NCBI GenBank assembly: GCA_022071955.1
Contig: JAJVIM010000009.1
Location: forward strand, 109,653 to 173,652
Length of the DNA stretch: 64,000 nucleotides
Direction: 5' to 3'
Source of the DNA: Anaerolineae bacterium
GTDB taxonomy: Bacteria; Chloroflexota; Anaerolineae; 4572-78; J111
The notes below the pieces were generated by a model, which searched no databases, had not been told where the DNA came from, and was given only the letters and a program-made list of their open reading frames with translations. The position numbers and the translations under genes were made by a program. Positions 18,215-26,573 of the stretch are shown here, in pieces. Position 1 is the first letter of the stretch. The number at the start of each line of letters is the position of its first letter.

Positions 18215-18243
18215 ATTGTCTATCAAAAAACGCCGGATGTCAA
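18215..18243 (-). promoter_or_regulatory. promoter for the leader/sRNA unit
   Basis: On the minus strand TTGACA (18243-18238) is a perfect -35, then 17 bases, then GACAAT (18220-18215), four of six matches to the -10 consensus. Confidence 0.6.
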
Positions 18244-18462
18244 GTAAAACTTTTGGCCTGCCTGAAACTCCGCGCCGGTTAAAATATTTTGACCGACTCT
18301 TAACCCCTCGTTAAAGAAGCATTAAAAAAGTTGTAAACAATCCCTGCTAAAATATAGCAAACAAAATTTCAACCGCGCCGAAACCCGCCGGATAACATGT
18401 CAACATTCTAACCTGTACCCCGGCGCACCAAACGGCTACCGGACCATCCGAGGTACGCTGAG

Positions 18463-19623
18463 ATGCGAATTGCCTTTTTTACCGAAACTTTTTTGCCCAA
18501 AATTGATGGAATTGTCAACACCCTGACCTATCTGCTGGATTATCTGGCCCGGCGCGGGCACCAAAGTATTCTGTTTGCGCCCCAGGGCGGCCCAATGAGG
18601 TACGCCAAAACACCGGTGATCGGCCTGCCGGGGCTGCCCTTTCCCCTTTACCCTGAGCTGAAGCTGGTTTCACCCCACATTAATGTTAGCCGGATGCTCA
18701 ACGCGTTTCAGCCCGATCTGATCCACGTGGTCAACCCTTTTTCGTTGGGAATTATTGGGTTGAAACACGCCAAAACGCTCGGTATTCCGTTGGTTGCCTC
18801 GTACCACACCGATATCCCTGGTTTTGTAAGCCGATGGGGTTTTGGTATGCTCGAAGAACCTTTTTGGCGATATCTGCGCTGGCTGCATCAGGATGCCGAT
18901 TTGAACCTGTGTCCCTCAACCGTCACCCAGGCCGAATTAGACCGCCAGGGGTTTGCCCACACCAAAGTGTGGAGCCGGGGCGTAGACACTGAAAGATTTG
19001 CCCCCAAACATTACGCCGAGTGTTGGCGCCGCCGTTTGTGCGCTCATCATCCCAGCGCGCCACTGCTGCTTTACGTGGGCCGGCTCTCGCCGGAAAAACG
19101 GATTGACTGGCTCCGGCCCGTGCTCGACGAGATACCCGGCCTCAACTTAGCCATTGTTGGCGATGGGCCAGCCCGAGCGGATTTGGAAAAGTTGTTTGCC
19201 AACACGGCCACGGTGTTTACCGGCTATCTGCGCCACCACCAACTGGCTCAGGCTTACGCCACCGCCGATATTTTTGTGTTTCCGGCCGCCAACGAAACGC
19301 TGGGCAACGTGGTGCTCGAAGCAATGGCCTCGGGGTTGCCGGTGGTTGCCGCCCGGTCCGGCGGGGTGCTGGATCACGTGATTGAAAATGAAACCGGGCT
19401 TTTCTTTGACCCCGAAACCCCGGCCAGTCTGGTTACGGTTGTCAACCGGTTAGTGCAAAATGAGCAGTTAGCGCACAAATTGGGCATTGGCGGCCGGCTT
19501 GCCGCCGAACAAAAAACCTGGGAGCATGTTTTTGACGGTCTGCTGCATGATTACGCTGCCGTGGCGCGCCGCCGGGTTCCCGCCTTTTCTCTGGTAGCCC
19601 TTGGCGCCAGAAACAGGCTGTAA
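18463..19623 (+). CDS. glycosyltransferase family 4 protein
   Basis: The 386-residue GT-B protein opens with [19 protein letters not shown], has SYHTDIPGF near residue 113, a nucleotide-sugar motif [12 protein letters not shown] near 205 and the acceptor-donor region [19 protein letters not shown] near 280. The N-terminal and mid motifs resemble SqdX/SQD2 and mannosyltransferases of the MgtA type, so a lipid sugar-transfer role is possible. The donor and acceptor are not determined by sequence. It is a lone gene preceded by GAGG. Confidence 0.85.
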   Translation: MRIAFFTETFLPKIDGIVNTLTYLLDYLARRGHQSILFAPQGGPMRYAKTPVIGLPGLPFPLYPELKLVSPHINVSRMLNAFQPDLIHVVNPFSLGIIGLKHAKTLGIPLVASYHTDIPGFVSRWGFGMLEEPFWRYLRWLHQDADLNLCPSTVTQAELDRQGFAHTKVWSRGVDTERFAPKHYAECWRRRLCAHHPSAPLLLYVGRLSPEKRIDWLRPVLDEIPGLNLAIVGDGPARADLEKLFANTATVFTGYLRHHQLAQAYATADIFVFPAANETLGNVVLEAMASGLPVVAARSGGVLDHVIENETGLFFDPETPASLVTVVNRLVQNEQLAHKLGIGGRLAAEQKTWEHVFDGLLHDYAAVARRRVPAFSLVALGARNRL

Positions 19624-19647
19624 GTAAAGCCCCCCAGAAATTGCCTC

Positions 19648-19693
19648 TTGACAAACAACCGTTTTGCCTGTACTATTTTGAATGAACATTCAA
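19648..19693 (+). promoter_or_regulatory. promoter and TetR-type operator upstream of the 19718 regulator
   Basis: TTGACA (19648-19653), 17 bases, TACTAT (19671-19676). The 16-bp palindrome TTGAATGAACATTCAA (19678-19693) lies directly after the -10 box, so binding would block transcription start. The same core recurs at 20306-20320. Confidence 0.8.
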
Positions 19694-19717
19694 TTTAGGT
19701 AAAGGTATCCAAAATCA

Positions 19718-20287
19718 ATGGATCGCGTCGAAGACAAACGCGCCGCCATATTAAACGCCACATTGCGGCTAATTTCACAAAATGGGTTTCATGGCACGGC
19801 AATGTCGATGGTGGCCAAAGAGGCTGGTGTCAGCGCGGGCATCATCTATCATTATTTTGACAGCAAAGATGCTCTGATGGATGAATTATACAGGCACATC
19901 AAGCGCAATTTTGGGCAAATGATCAACGAGAGTTTCGATCAGGCGCAGCCGTTGAAAATCCAGATTCGGGAAATTCTGGGGCAGATGATCAGATATTATA
20001 TCCATCGCCCGCTTGAGTCGGCTTTTTTAGAGCAATATACCCGTTCGCCCTATTTCAGCTCGGAAATTGAGGAGGAAGTTGGCCAGTACTACCTGCCTTT
20101 ACTTGAGTGTTTTCAGCGCGGCCAGCAGGAAATGATCCTTAAAAACCTACCTGCGCCGGTAGTGCATACCCTGACTATGGATGTAGCGACGGCATTGGCC
20201 CAAAAACATGCCGCCGGTTTTCTCACCCTCACCGATGATTTGATTGAACAAATTATCGATGCTTGTTGGGAAGCGATCAGGCAGTAA
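19718..20287 (+). CDS. TetR-family transcriptional regulator
   Basis: The 189-residue protein has the TetR helix-turn-helix (RLISQNGFHGTAMSMVAKEA then GVSAGIIYHYFDSKDAL, residues about 17-52), followed by an all-helical ligand domain without recognisable motif. Matching palindromes occur before this gene and before the downstream SDR gene, so it probably represses both. The inducer is unknown. Confidence 0.92.
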   Translation: MDRVEDKRAAILNATLRLISQNGFHGTAMSMVAKEAGVSAGIIYHYFDSKDALMDELYRHIKRNFGQMINESFDQAQPLKIQIREILGQMIRYYIHRPLESAFLEQYTRSPYFSSEIEEEVGQYYLPLLECFQRGQQEMILKNLPAPVVHTLTMDVATALAQKHAAGFLTLTDDLIEQIIDACWEAIRQ

Positions 20288-20305
20288 ATTTTTTTGTCAA
20301 TCAAA

Positions 20306-20320
20306 TTGAATGAACATTCA
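20306..20320 (+). promoter_or_regulatory. second TetR-type operator, before the SDR gene
   Basis: TTGAATGAACATTCA repeats 15 of 16 bases of the operator at 19678-19693. It lies 21 bases upstream of the SDR start codon and just after the tetR stop. Confidence 0.8.
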
Positions 20321-20340
20321 CTTTATAGAGGAGCTTAAAA

Positions 20341-21195
20341 ATGAGTAAAAAAGTAGCGTTAGTCACCGGCGCGTCATCCGGGATAGGCAAAGCAACAGCC
20401 AAACAATTGCTGCAGGATGGACTGGTGGTGTATGTGGCCGCCCGTCGCCTTGAGAAAATGAAAGACCTGGCAGAGCTGGGAGCCATCGCGGTCAAAATGG
20501 ACATTACCAAAGAAGAGGATGTTGTCGCTGTGGTGCAGCAAATTAAGCAGGACCACAGTGGTGTTGATGTACTGGTAAACAATGCCGGATTTGGCTCGTA
20601 CGGGGCGATGGAAGACACCGCCCTTAACGACGCCCGCTACCAGTTTGAGGTCAACCTGTTTGGCCTGGCCCGGCTTACCCAACTGCTGCTGCCGGACATG
20701 CGCGAGAAACGCGCCGGTAAAATCGTCAATATTTCTTCGATGGGGGGAAAGATATACACGCCGCTGGGTTCGTGGTATCACGCCACCAAACATGCCCTTG
20801 AAGGCTGGAGCGATTGCCTGCGGCTTGAACTGGCCCCCTTTGGGATCGACATCATTGTCATCGAGCCGGGCCTCATCACCACCGAATTTGGAGACGTGAT
20901 CTCCGGGCCGCTGCTGGAGAGATCGGGCCAGTCTGCCTATGCGGCACTGGCCAAAGCCGTTGTATCCGCCACCGGGAACTCATATGAACAAGGTGGAGGT
21001 TCATCGCCGGTTGAGGTTGCCCGCATTATCTCAAAGGCGCTCAAGGCCAGAAAACCCAAAACAAGATACGCCGTTGGCAAATATGCCAAACCCCTCATGT
21101 TTGCGCGCAAATGGTTTGGCGACCGCATTTTTGATAAAGTAATTATGAGCACCGTAAAACAAACAGACAGCCCTAAACTCGCTTTGCAGAAGTAA
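20341..21195 (+). CDS. SDR-family oxidoreductase under TetR control
   Basis: The 284-residue SDR has TGASSGIGKATA near residue 10, NNAGFGSYG near 81, ISSMGG and YHATKHALEGW (Tyr-x-x-x-Lys) near 150. The C-terminal extension (residues 235-284) is longer than in minimal SDRs and resembles the group annotated as short-chain dehydrogenases of lipids or ketones. GAGGAG precedes the ATG. The operator upstream ties it to the TetR gene. Confidence 0.9.
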   Translation: MSKKVALVTGASSGIGKATAKQLLQDGLVVYVAARRLEKMKDLAELGAIAVKMDITKEEDVVAVVQQIKQDHSGVDVLVNNAGFGSYGAMEDTALNDARYQFEVNLFGLARLTQLLLPDMREKRAGKIVNISSMGGKIYTPLGSWYHATKHALEGWSDCLRLELAPFGIDIIVIEPGLITTEFGDVISGPLLERSGQSAYAALAKAVVSATGNSYEQGGGSSPVEVARIISKALKARKPKTRYAVGKYAKPLMFARKWFGDRIFDKVIMSTVKQTDSPKLALQK

Positions 21196-21242
21196 TCCTC
21201 AAACAAAGCTAAACACTCACAGCCGCCACAACTTAATAAGAT

Positions 21243-21348
21243 GCACAAAGTTGAATTTAATTTCACATTGTTGAATTCACTCTTGACAAGAATCAGAATG
21301 TGCTATAGAATGTGATTCAAATCCGTGAATACAAATTCAACTTTGTGC
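21243..21348 (+). promoter_or_regulatory. promoter flanked by a 16-bp inverted repeat (SorC-type operator pair)
   Basis: GCACAAAGTTGAATTT (21243-21258) is the perfect inverse of AAATTCAACTTTGTGC (21333-21348), 74 bases apart. Between them sit TTGACA (21283-21288), 17 bases, TAGAAT (21306-21311). A tetrameric SorC-family regulator could bind both arms and loop the promoter. Confidence 0.75.
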
Positions 21349-21358
21349 AGAGGATGCC

Positions 21359-22351
21359 ATGGATGACGATCGACTGGAACTTCTGGGACAGGTAGCGGTT
21401 TGGTACTACGAAGATAACATGGATCAAACCGAAATAGCCGAGCGTATCGGTAAATCCCGTTCAATGGTGTCCCGTATGCTCAATGAAGCCCGCGACCTTG
21501 GGTTAATTGAGGTAAGAGTTAAGTTCCCGTTGAAAACCGATGGTGAGTTGGAAGCAAAACTGTGCGAGGCATTTAACCTTACGCACGCCCGTGTGCTGGC
21601 AGATCCCCCTGCCGATTACTCAACCCTGTTACGGCGATTGGGGCGGCTGGGCGCTTATTATCTGCAAGACCTTTTACAGGACAATATTAAAATTGGTATT
21701 GGCTGGGGAGCTACTTTACACCAATTGGTAAAAGCCCTGCCCAGTACATCTTTAAAAGACGCGCTGGTCGTTCAAACAATGGGTTCAGTTGGCCGTGGCG
21801 ACCCCATGATTGATGGCGCAGAATTGGCTCGCTGGCTGTCGCAAAAGTTAATGGCCAAACTCCACTTTTTGCCCGCCCCGTTGATTGTGGCCAACGAGGC
21901 AATTGCCAAAGCCCTGTTGAACGACCCGCTAATTTCCAACACCCTGTCGCTGGCCAGGCAGGTTGATATTGCCCTGGTTGGCATTGGCCCGATTGATTCT
22001 CAACTTTCCGGATTGTACCGTACCGGTTATCTCACCGATGCCGACGTTGAAAAATTTACCACCGATGGAATAGTAGGTGATTTAATGGGTCGCCTGCTGG
22101 ACATCGATGGGAACCTGTCTGATGTTCATTTGAACCGCTGCGTTGTAGGGCAAGACCTGGAATCTTTAAGGCATGTCCCCCTGGCCATTGCCATTGCCGG
22201 CAACGTGATGAAGGTGCCGGCAGTGCTGGCTGCGCTACGTAGCGGCTGCCTGAACGTTATGATAACCGATGCTTTAACTGCCACAGCAGTTTTAGAAGCA
22301 CAATTAAACCAAATATCAGCTCAACCACAGCCTATTCTCGTCCCTAGCTAA
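21359..22351 (+). CDS. SorC/DeoR-type sugar-responsive transcriptional regulator
   Basis: The 330-residue protein has an N-terminal helix-turn-helix (MDQTEIAERIGKSRSMVSRM, residues about 22-41) and a SorC sugar-phosphate-binding domain (IGIGWGATLHQLVKALP; VGIGPIDSQLSGLYRTGYL; VGDLMGRLLDIDG; GGxxK-like ending VLAALRSGCLNVMITD). Family members sense sugar phosphates and control adjacent polyol or pentitol operons, so the PTS genes downstream are the likely targets. Its start is 11 bases past the right operator arm. Confidence 0.9.
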   Translation: MDDDRLELLGQVAVWYYEDNMDQTEIAERIGKSRSMVSRMLNEARDLGLIEVRVKFPLKTDGELEAKLCEAFNLTHARVLADPPADYSTLLRRLGRLGAYYLQDLLQDNIKIGIGWGATLHQLVKALPSTSLKDALVVQTMGSVGRGDPMIDGAELARWLSQKLMAKLHFLPAPLIVANEAIAKALLNDPLISNTLSLARQVDIALVGIGPIDSQLSGLYRTGYLTDADVEKFTTDGIVGDLMGRLLDIDGNLSDVHLNRCVVGQDLESLRHVPLAIAIAGNVMKVPAVLAALRSGCLNVMITDALTATAVLEAQLNQISAQPQPILVPS

Positions 22352-22477
22352 GCTAACCCACTTCTACAACCCAAAACAATCGTTATCCAGTTTTCCGACA
22401 ACTGGCCCTGGCTTCGGATTGCCAAAAACTGGAGCCAAATTTTGTAATTGAAGAAATTACCAGAGGAGGTTACGGAA

Positions 22478-22915
22478 ATGCAGCTTGTTTTTGATAATTT
22501 TACAATTTTTCTAATTGGGTTGGTGGTGATGTGGTTGTTTCAGTTTGGATTGGCCTATTTTCAAATGCGCCGATTCTACAGACGAATGGTCCAACTCAAA
22601 CGGACCGGGCTGACCGCTGTTGGATTGTGCGGGAACCAATATAAAGGGCGGGCTTACGCCGTATTAACCATCGATGAAAACGACCGGGTAGTTCATGCCG
22701 AAAAATTCTCCGGCTGGACCGTTTTTGCCAACCTTAAGCCGGTACCAGAAATGCAGGGTCTGTCGTTGGAAGAAGTTTTGGTCGATGCCACCCGTTTACC
22801 GGTATCCCAAAAATTACAAACAGCGTTCAACAACGCTGCTAAAGATTTAAAACTGGCGCGTGAAAAACAGCTGACCACGGATAAGCAATTAGCCAACAAC
22901 CTTCAATTTGCCTGA
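22478..22915 (+). CDS. gutM: GutM-like glucitol operon activator
   Basis: The 145-residue protein starts with a single membrane segment (FTIFLIGLVVMWLFQFGLAYFQ region, residues about 7-28) and a GutM-type body (RRFYRRMVQLKRTGLTAVG, then GRAYAVLTIDENDRV). GAGGAGG precedes the ATG at 22478. In enterobacteria GutM is an accessory activator of the sorbitol operon. Here it is the first gene of the PTS block. Confidence 0.85.
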   Translation: MQLVFDNFTIFLIGLVVMWLFQFGLAYFQMRRFYRRMVQLKRTGLTAVGLCGNQYKGRAYAVLTIDENDRVVHAEKFSGWTVFANLKPVPEMQGLSLEEVLVDATRLPVSQKLQTAFNNAAKDLKLAREKQLTTDKQLANNLQFA

Positions 22916-23063
22916 TTTTGCCCACAACAAGCAATTGAGAGGGGTGGTCACGCTGTAAATATATTTGAGAGGGGAGGTATTGGGTACCGGATTAACTTAT
23001 TTGTATGGTCTGACGCTGTTATACCTAAATTTTCAAAGTTGAAATTACTCAAGGAGGCACGAA

Positions 23064-23624
23064 ATGTTAGATGGTTTGGTTTGGCTGGCCGAGCATTTTA
23101 TCGGCATGTTTCAACAGGGTGGGCAGGTTTTTACCAGTCTGGTTACCGGAATTGTTCCGTTGTTGATTATTCTGCTAACCGGCGTTAATGCGCTGGTGGT
23201 CTTAATTGGAACGGAACGGATTGAGCGTGTGGGCGAGTGGGCCGCGCGTGACGGTTTGATTTTCTATCCGATCCGCTATCTGGTTTTTCCAGTTCTGGCA
23301 GTTTTCTTTTTGACCAACCCAATGGCCTATACTATGGGACGTTTTTTGCCAGAAAAATACAAACCGGCTTTTTACGATGCCGCCGTCTCTTACGTTCACC
23401 CACCGCTGGGTATTTTCCCGCACATTAACCCCGGTGAACTCTTTGTTTGGTTAGGCATTGCTACCGGAATTGAAACTCTGGGGTTGTCTGTGGTGCCGTT
23501 GGCGGTGCGCTACCTGTTAATTGGGATGGTGGTAATTTTCATCCGGGGTATTGTCACCGAACGGATCACGGCGATTATGTGGGCCAGAGAAGGCACCAAA
23601 ACGGCAGCGGCCGCCACAGCGTAA
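23064..23624 (+). CDS. srlA: PTS glucitol/sorbitol EIIC component
   Basis: The 186-residue membrane protein matches SrlA/GutA: LLIILLTGVNALVVLIGTERIERV at about 33-56, LVFPVLAVFFLTNPMAYTMGRFLPEKYKPAFYDA near 75-110 and VHPPLGIFPHINPGELFVWLGIA near 113-135. It forms part of the membrane channel that imports a hexitol during phosphorylation. AAGGAGG precedes the start. It is 149 bases from gutM, an interval that may hold a tiny hydrophobic frame. Confidence 0.93.
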   Translation: MLDGLVWLAEHFIGMFQQGGQVFTSLVTGIVPLLIILLTGVNALVVLIGTERIERVGEWAARDGLIFYPIRYLVFPVLAVFFLTNPMAYTMGRFLPEKYKPAFYDAAVSYVHPPLGIFPHINPGELFVWLGIATGIETLGLSVVPLAVRYLLIGMVVIFIRGIVTERITAIMWAREGTKTAAAATA

Positions 23625-23656
23625 CAACGGTTATCAAAAGACAAAGGAGTTGAAAA

Positions 23657-24196
23657 ATGAGAAGCTTTATTACAAATTTGGGGCGAAGTGTTGGTAAAGT
23701 TGTTGGCGTGCTCTATCAGGCCGGCCGGGAATCAATTGATCAGGTTCTCAAAAATATCCTGCCGTTTATGGCCTTTATCGCGCTGGTCATTGGGATCATT
23801 CTATATACCGGCATCGGCGATTGGATTGCCAATTTAATTGCGCCTTTAGCCGGGAGTTTGGTGGGGATGCTGATCATCTCAATCATCTGCGCCATTCCCA
23901 TTTTGTCACCCCTGCTGGGACCGGGCGCGGTAATTGCCCAGGTGGTGGGCACGTTGCTGGGCAGCACGTTGATTGCCAACGGCTCCATTCCGGCTCGCTA
24001 TGCTTTGCCGGCGCTGTTTGCCATTAACCCCCAGGTAGGCTGCGACTTTATCCCCGTTGGCCTGGCGCTGGGTGAAGCCGAGCCGGAAACGGTAGAAATT
24101 GGCGTGCCGGCCGTATTGTTTTCCCGGATGATCACCGGACCTATCGCCGTAGTGCTGGCTTATCTGGCCAGCTTTGGCCTGTATCCGGGGTATTGA
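23657..24196 (+). CDS. srlE: PTS glucitol/sorbitol EIIC2 (membrane half of SrlE)
   Basis: The 179 residues correspond to the C-terminal membrane half of E. coli SrlE: QAGRESIDQVLKNILPFMAF near 22-41, PLLGPGAVIAQVVGTLLGST near 93-112 and ALFAINPQVGCDFIPVGLALGEAEPETV near 125-152. In E. coli this half is fused behind EIIB; here it is a separate gene placed before EIIB. Start codon has AAGGAG upstream. Confidence 0.9.
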   Translation: MRSFITNLGRSVGKVVGVLYQAGRESIDQVLKNILPFMAFIALVIGIILYTGIGDWIANLIAPLAGSLVGMLIISIICAIPILSPLLGPGAVIAQVVGTLLGSTLIANGSIPARYALPALFAINPQVGCDFIPVGLALGEAEPETVEIGVPAVLFSRMITGPIAVVLAYLASFGLYPGY

Positions 24197-24224
24197 TCTG
24201 GTATTTTAAGAAAGGAGTAATGGC

Positions 24225-24734
24225 ATGGGTTTTTGGGACAAGGCAAAGAAAATCTTAATTGGAGAACCTCCGGCTCCCAAACCAGCAAAAAGCACAGCAG
24301 CCGATGCACCGGCTCCGGCCGCTGCACCAATGCCCGAAACAAGAGCATCGTCGGGTTCCGGTGAGTACAAGCGGGTTAGGATTGAGCGCGGATCACGCGG
24401 CTGGGGTGGACCGCTCGTCATCGAACCGACATCGGAAAAGCCGTTGATCTACTGTGTAACCGGCGGCGGGATTCACCCGGTGGCCCAACGCATCGCCGAT
24501 TTAACCGGCGGCACAACTTTTGACGGCTTCAAATCAAAAGCAGATTTCCATGAAATTGCGGTGGCGGTGATCGATTGCGGCGGCACGGCTCGCGTGGGGG
24601 TGTACCCTATGAAGGGGGTACTGACCGTAGATATTCACTCAACGTCACCCTCGGGGCCATTGATGAAGTACATCAAGGAAACCAACTTCGTTTCCGGCGT
24701 TACTGTTGACACCATCATCCCGCTGGACGACTAG
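24225..24734 (+). CDS. PTS glucitol/sorbitol EIIB (cytoplasmic half of SrlE)
   Basis: The 169-residue protein has a 45-residue Ala/Pro-rich N-terminal extension, then the EIIB-Gut domain (RIERGSRGWGGPLVIEPTSE). The phospho-acceptor Cys is in AVIDCGGTARVGVYP, as in SrlE VIDCGG. The extension begins with MGFWDKAKKIL, an amphipathic helix that may hold it at the membrane. It follows the membrane half by 28 bases. Confidence 0.9.
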   Translation: MGFWDKAKKILIGEPPAPKPAKSTAADAPAPAAAPMPETRASSGSGEYKRVRIERGSRGWGGPLVIEPTSEKPLIYCVTGGGIHPVAQRIADLTGGTTFDGFKSKADFHEIAVAVIDCGGTARVGVYPMKGVLTVDIHSTSPSGPLMKYIKETNFVSGVTVDTIIPLDD

Positions 24735-24735
24735 T

Positions 24736-24787
24736 GCAATTGTGGGGGAAACATGTGCCTCCCTCTCCACGTGTTTCCCCCCATTGC
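24736..24787 (+). other. long intercistronic hairpin between EIIB and EIIA
   Basis: 24736-24757 pairs with 24768-24787 over about 20 base pairs with small bulges (GCAAT-GTGGGGGAAACA / TGTTTCCCCCC-ATTGC). No T-run follows, so mRNA processing or stability seems likelier than termination. Confidence 0.7.
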
Positions 24788-24804
24788 AGCCTTTAGGATA
24801 AGAA

Positions 24805-25182
24805 ATGAACTCTGTCAAATACGAAACCAAAGTAAAACAGATTGGGCCTTTGGCTCAGGATTTTATGGATGCGGGTATTCTGGTCTTCTTTGGGATGAAT
24901 GCCCCCGAAGAATTAACAGAATTTGCAATTTTACATGAGCCTATTACCCAGCTTCACCAACCGGTAGAAGCCGGCGATTCGTTGATTGTTGGCGATACAT
25001 CTATCCAAGTTTTGTGCGTTGGCGAAGTAGCCAACGAAAACCTGGCCAATTTGGGCCACTTTGTGGTGAAGTTTAACGGCTTCACCGAACCGGAAATGCC
25101 TGGCGATATTAGTGTGCCGCTGCAAGATAACCTGCCAAACATTGAACCCGGCATGGTTGTTAAATTTATTGGCGGAAACTAA
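24805..25182 (+). CDS. srlB: PTS glucitol/sorbitol EIIA
   Basis: The 125-residue protein matches EIIA-Gut (SrlB/GutB). MDAGILVFFGMNAPEELTEFAILHE near 20-45 carries the His expected to receive phosphate from HPr, and VGEVANENLANLGHFVVKFNG near 73-93 is family-typical. An AGGA motif precedes the ATG. It completes the EII set. Confidence 0.92.
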   Translation: MNSVKYETKVKQIGPLAQDFMDAGILVFFGMNAPEELTEFAILHEPITQLHQPVEAGDSLIVGDTSIQVLCVGEVANENLANLGHFVVKFNGFTEPEMPGDISVPLQDNLPNIEPGMVVKFIGGN

Positions 25183-25225
25183 TTCTGGCTCTTGCCTTGT
25201 GAACTATTATTAAGAAAGGTGTACC

Positions 25226-26527
25226 ATGACATTATATAATGAACTCAAAGAGTACGAACGGGCAGGCAACCGAATTAGAGTGGGCCTGGTCGGTTCTGGG
25301 CAAATGGGCGAAGGCCTGGTCTGCCAGATGGAAACTATGCATGGCATGCGGGCCTACGCCATCGCCGATGTTATTCCCGGCAGGGCCATGCAGGTATATC
25401 AATCGGCCAGAGTCCCCCTTGAGCAAGTGGTTGAAACCGATGATGTGGGCCTGGCTGCGCAGGCCATTGCCGAAGGCAAACGCGTGGCCACCACGCAATC
25501 GTCACTTTTAGCCAAAATCCCCAACCTCGACATTATTGTTGAAGCCACCGGCGTGCCAGAAGTCGGCGCACGGGTCGCCATCGACGCGATTTTGGGCCGC
25601 AAACATGTGCTGCAGATGAATGTTGAAACAGACGCTACGGTGGGCTATTACCTGCGCCAAATGGCCAACGCGGCTAAAGTTGTGTACACCCTCACCGCCG
25701 GCGACGAGCCGGGCACAACTATGGAATTGTTTGATTTTGCCGCCAGCCTGGGGTTTGAAGTAGTGTGCGCCGGCAAAGGCAAAAACAACCCGCTCAACCG
25801 GGCCTCAAACCCGGCCACAGCCGCCGAAAAAGCCAAAGCCCAAATGATGAATCCCAAAATGCTGGCCTCGTTTGAAGACGGCACCAAAACAATGGTCGAA
25901 ATGACCTCGCTGGGTAACGCCATTGGTTTTGTGCCGGATGTGCGCGGCATGCACGGCCCCAAAGCCACCCACCAAACCCTATCTAAAATTTACGTGCCCA
26001 AAGAAGCCGGCGGTATCTTGAACCAGACCGGCGTGGTGGAATACGGGCTGGGCGTTGCCCCCGGTGTGTTTGTGGTGTTTACTACCGATCACCCCAAACT
26101 GGCTCGCGACCTGAAATATTTGAGCATGGGCGATGGCCCCTATTGGGCATTATTCCGCCCTTACCACCTCACCAGCCTGGAAACACCCATTTCCATTGCC
26201 CGGGCCGTTTTAAAGGGCGAAACCACCGTCGCCACGGATCGTCCGCCGGTGGCCGAAACCATTACCGTGGCCAAAAAAGATTTAAAAGCCGGCGATGTGA
26301 TTGATGGCCTGGGCGGCTTTTGCGTGTACGGAATGATTGAGCGCGCCGACGTGGCGCGGCAGGACAACCTGCTGCCGCTGGGATTGGCCCCCGGCAGCCG
26401 CCTGCTCAATGATGTGCCCATGGGCACGCCGCTCACCTACGCCGATGTCGAACTGGACAATTCGCTGACCATTTTGCATTTGCGCCGCTTGCAAGACCTA
26501 CAGGTTCAAAACGGCAACGGCAATTGA
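25226..26527 (+). CDS. NAD(P)-dependent oxidoreductase with C-terminal SAF domain
   Basis: The 433-residue protein begins with a Rossmann motif (RVGLVGSGQMGEGLV, residues about 18-32) and continues like homoserine-dehydrogenase-type enzymes: IVEATGVPEVGA near 108, then ETDATVGYYLRQMA. Residues about 345-415 form a SAF domain (TVAKKDLKAGDVIDGLGGFCVYG; LAPGSRLLNDVPMGTPLTYADV). It lies between EIIA and the aldolase-like gene, so a phosphorylated polyol or its ketose is a reasonable substrate, but this is inference. No SrlD-type sorbitol-6-phosphate dehydrogenase is in the operon. Confidence 0.8.
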   Translation: MTLYNELKEYERAGNRIRVGLVGSGQMGEGLVCQMETMHGMRAYAIADVIPGRAMQVYQSARVPLEQVVETDDVGLAAQAIAEGKRVATTQSSLLAKIPNLDIIVEATGVPEVGARVAIDAILGRKHVLQMNVETDATVGYYLRQMANAAKVVYTLTAGDEPGTTMELFDFAASLGFEVVCAGKGKNNPLNRASNPATAAEKAKAQMMNPKMLASFEDGTKTMVEMTSLGNAIGFVPDVRGMHGPKATHQTLSKIYVPKEAGGILNQTGVVEYGLGVAPGVFVVFTTDHPKLARDLKYLSMGDGPYWALFRPYHLTSLETPISIARAVLKGETTVATDRPPVAETITVAKKDLKAGDVIDGLGGFCVYGMIERADVARQDNLLPLGLAPGSRLLNDVPMGTPLTYADVELDNSLTILHLRRLQDLQVQNGNGN

Positions 26528-26573
26528 CCGCATCGATTTACGATTGTCGATTAAGAATTATAAGGCCGGCACG

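Noticed and set aside
18140..18460. tRNA or known riboswitch
   Set aside because: No T-loop, acceptor pairing or familiar aptamer core was found; only the generic hairpins remain.
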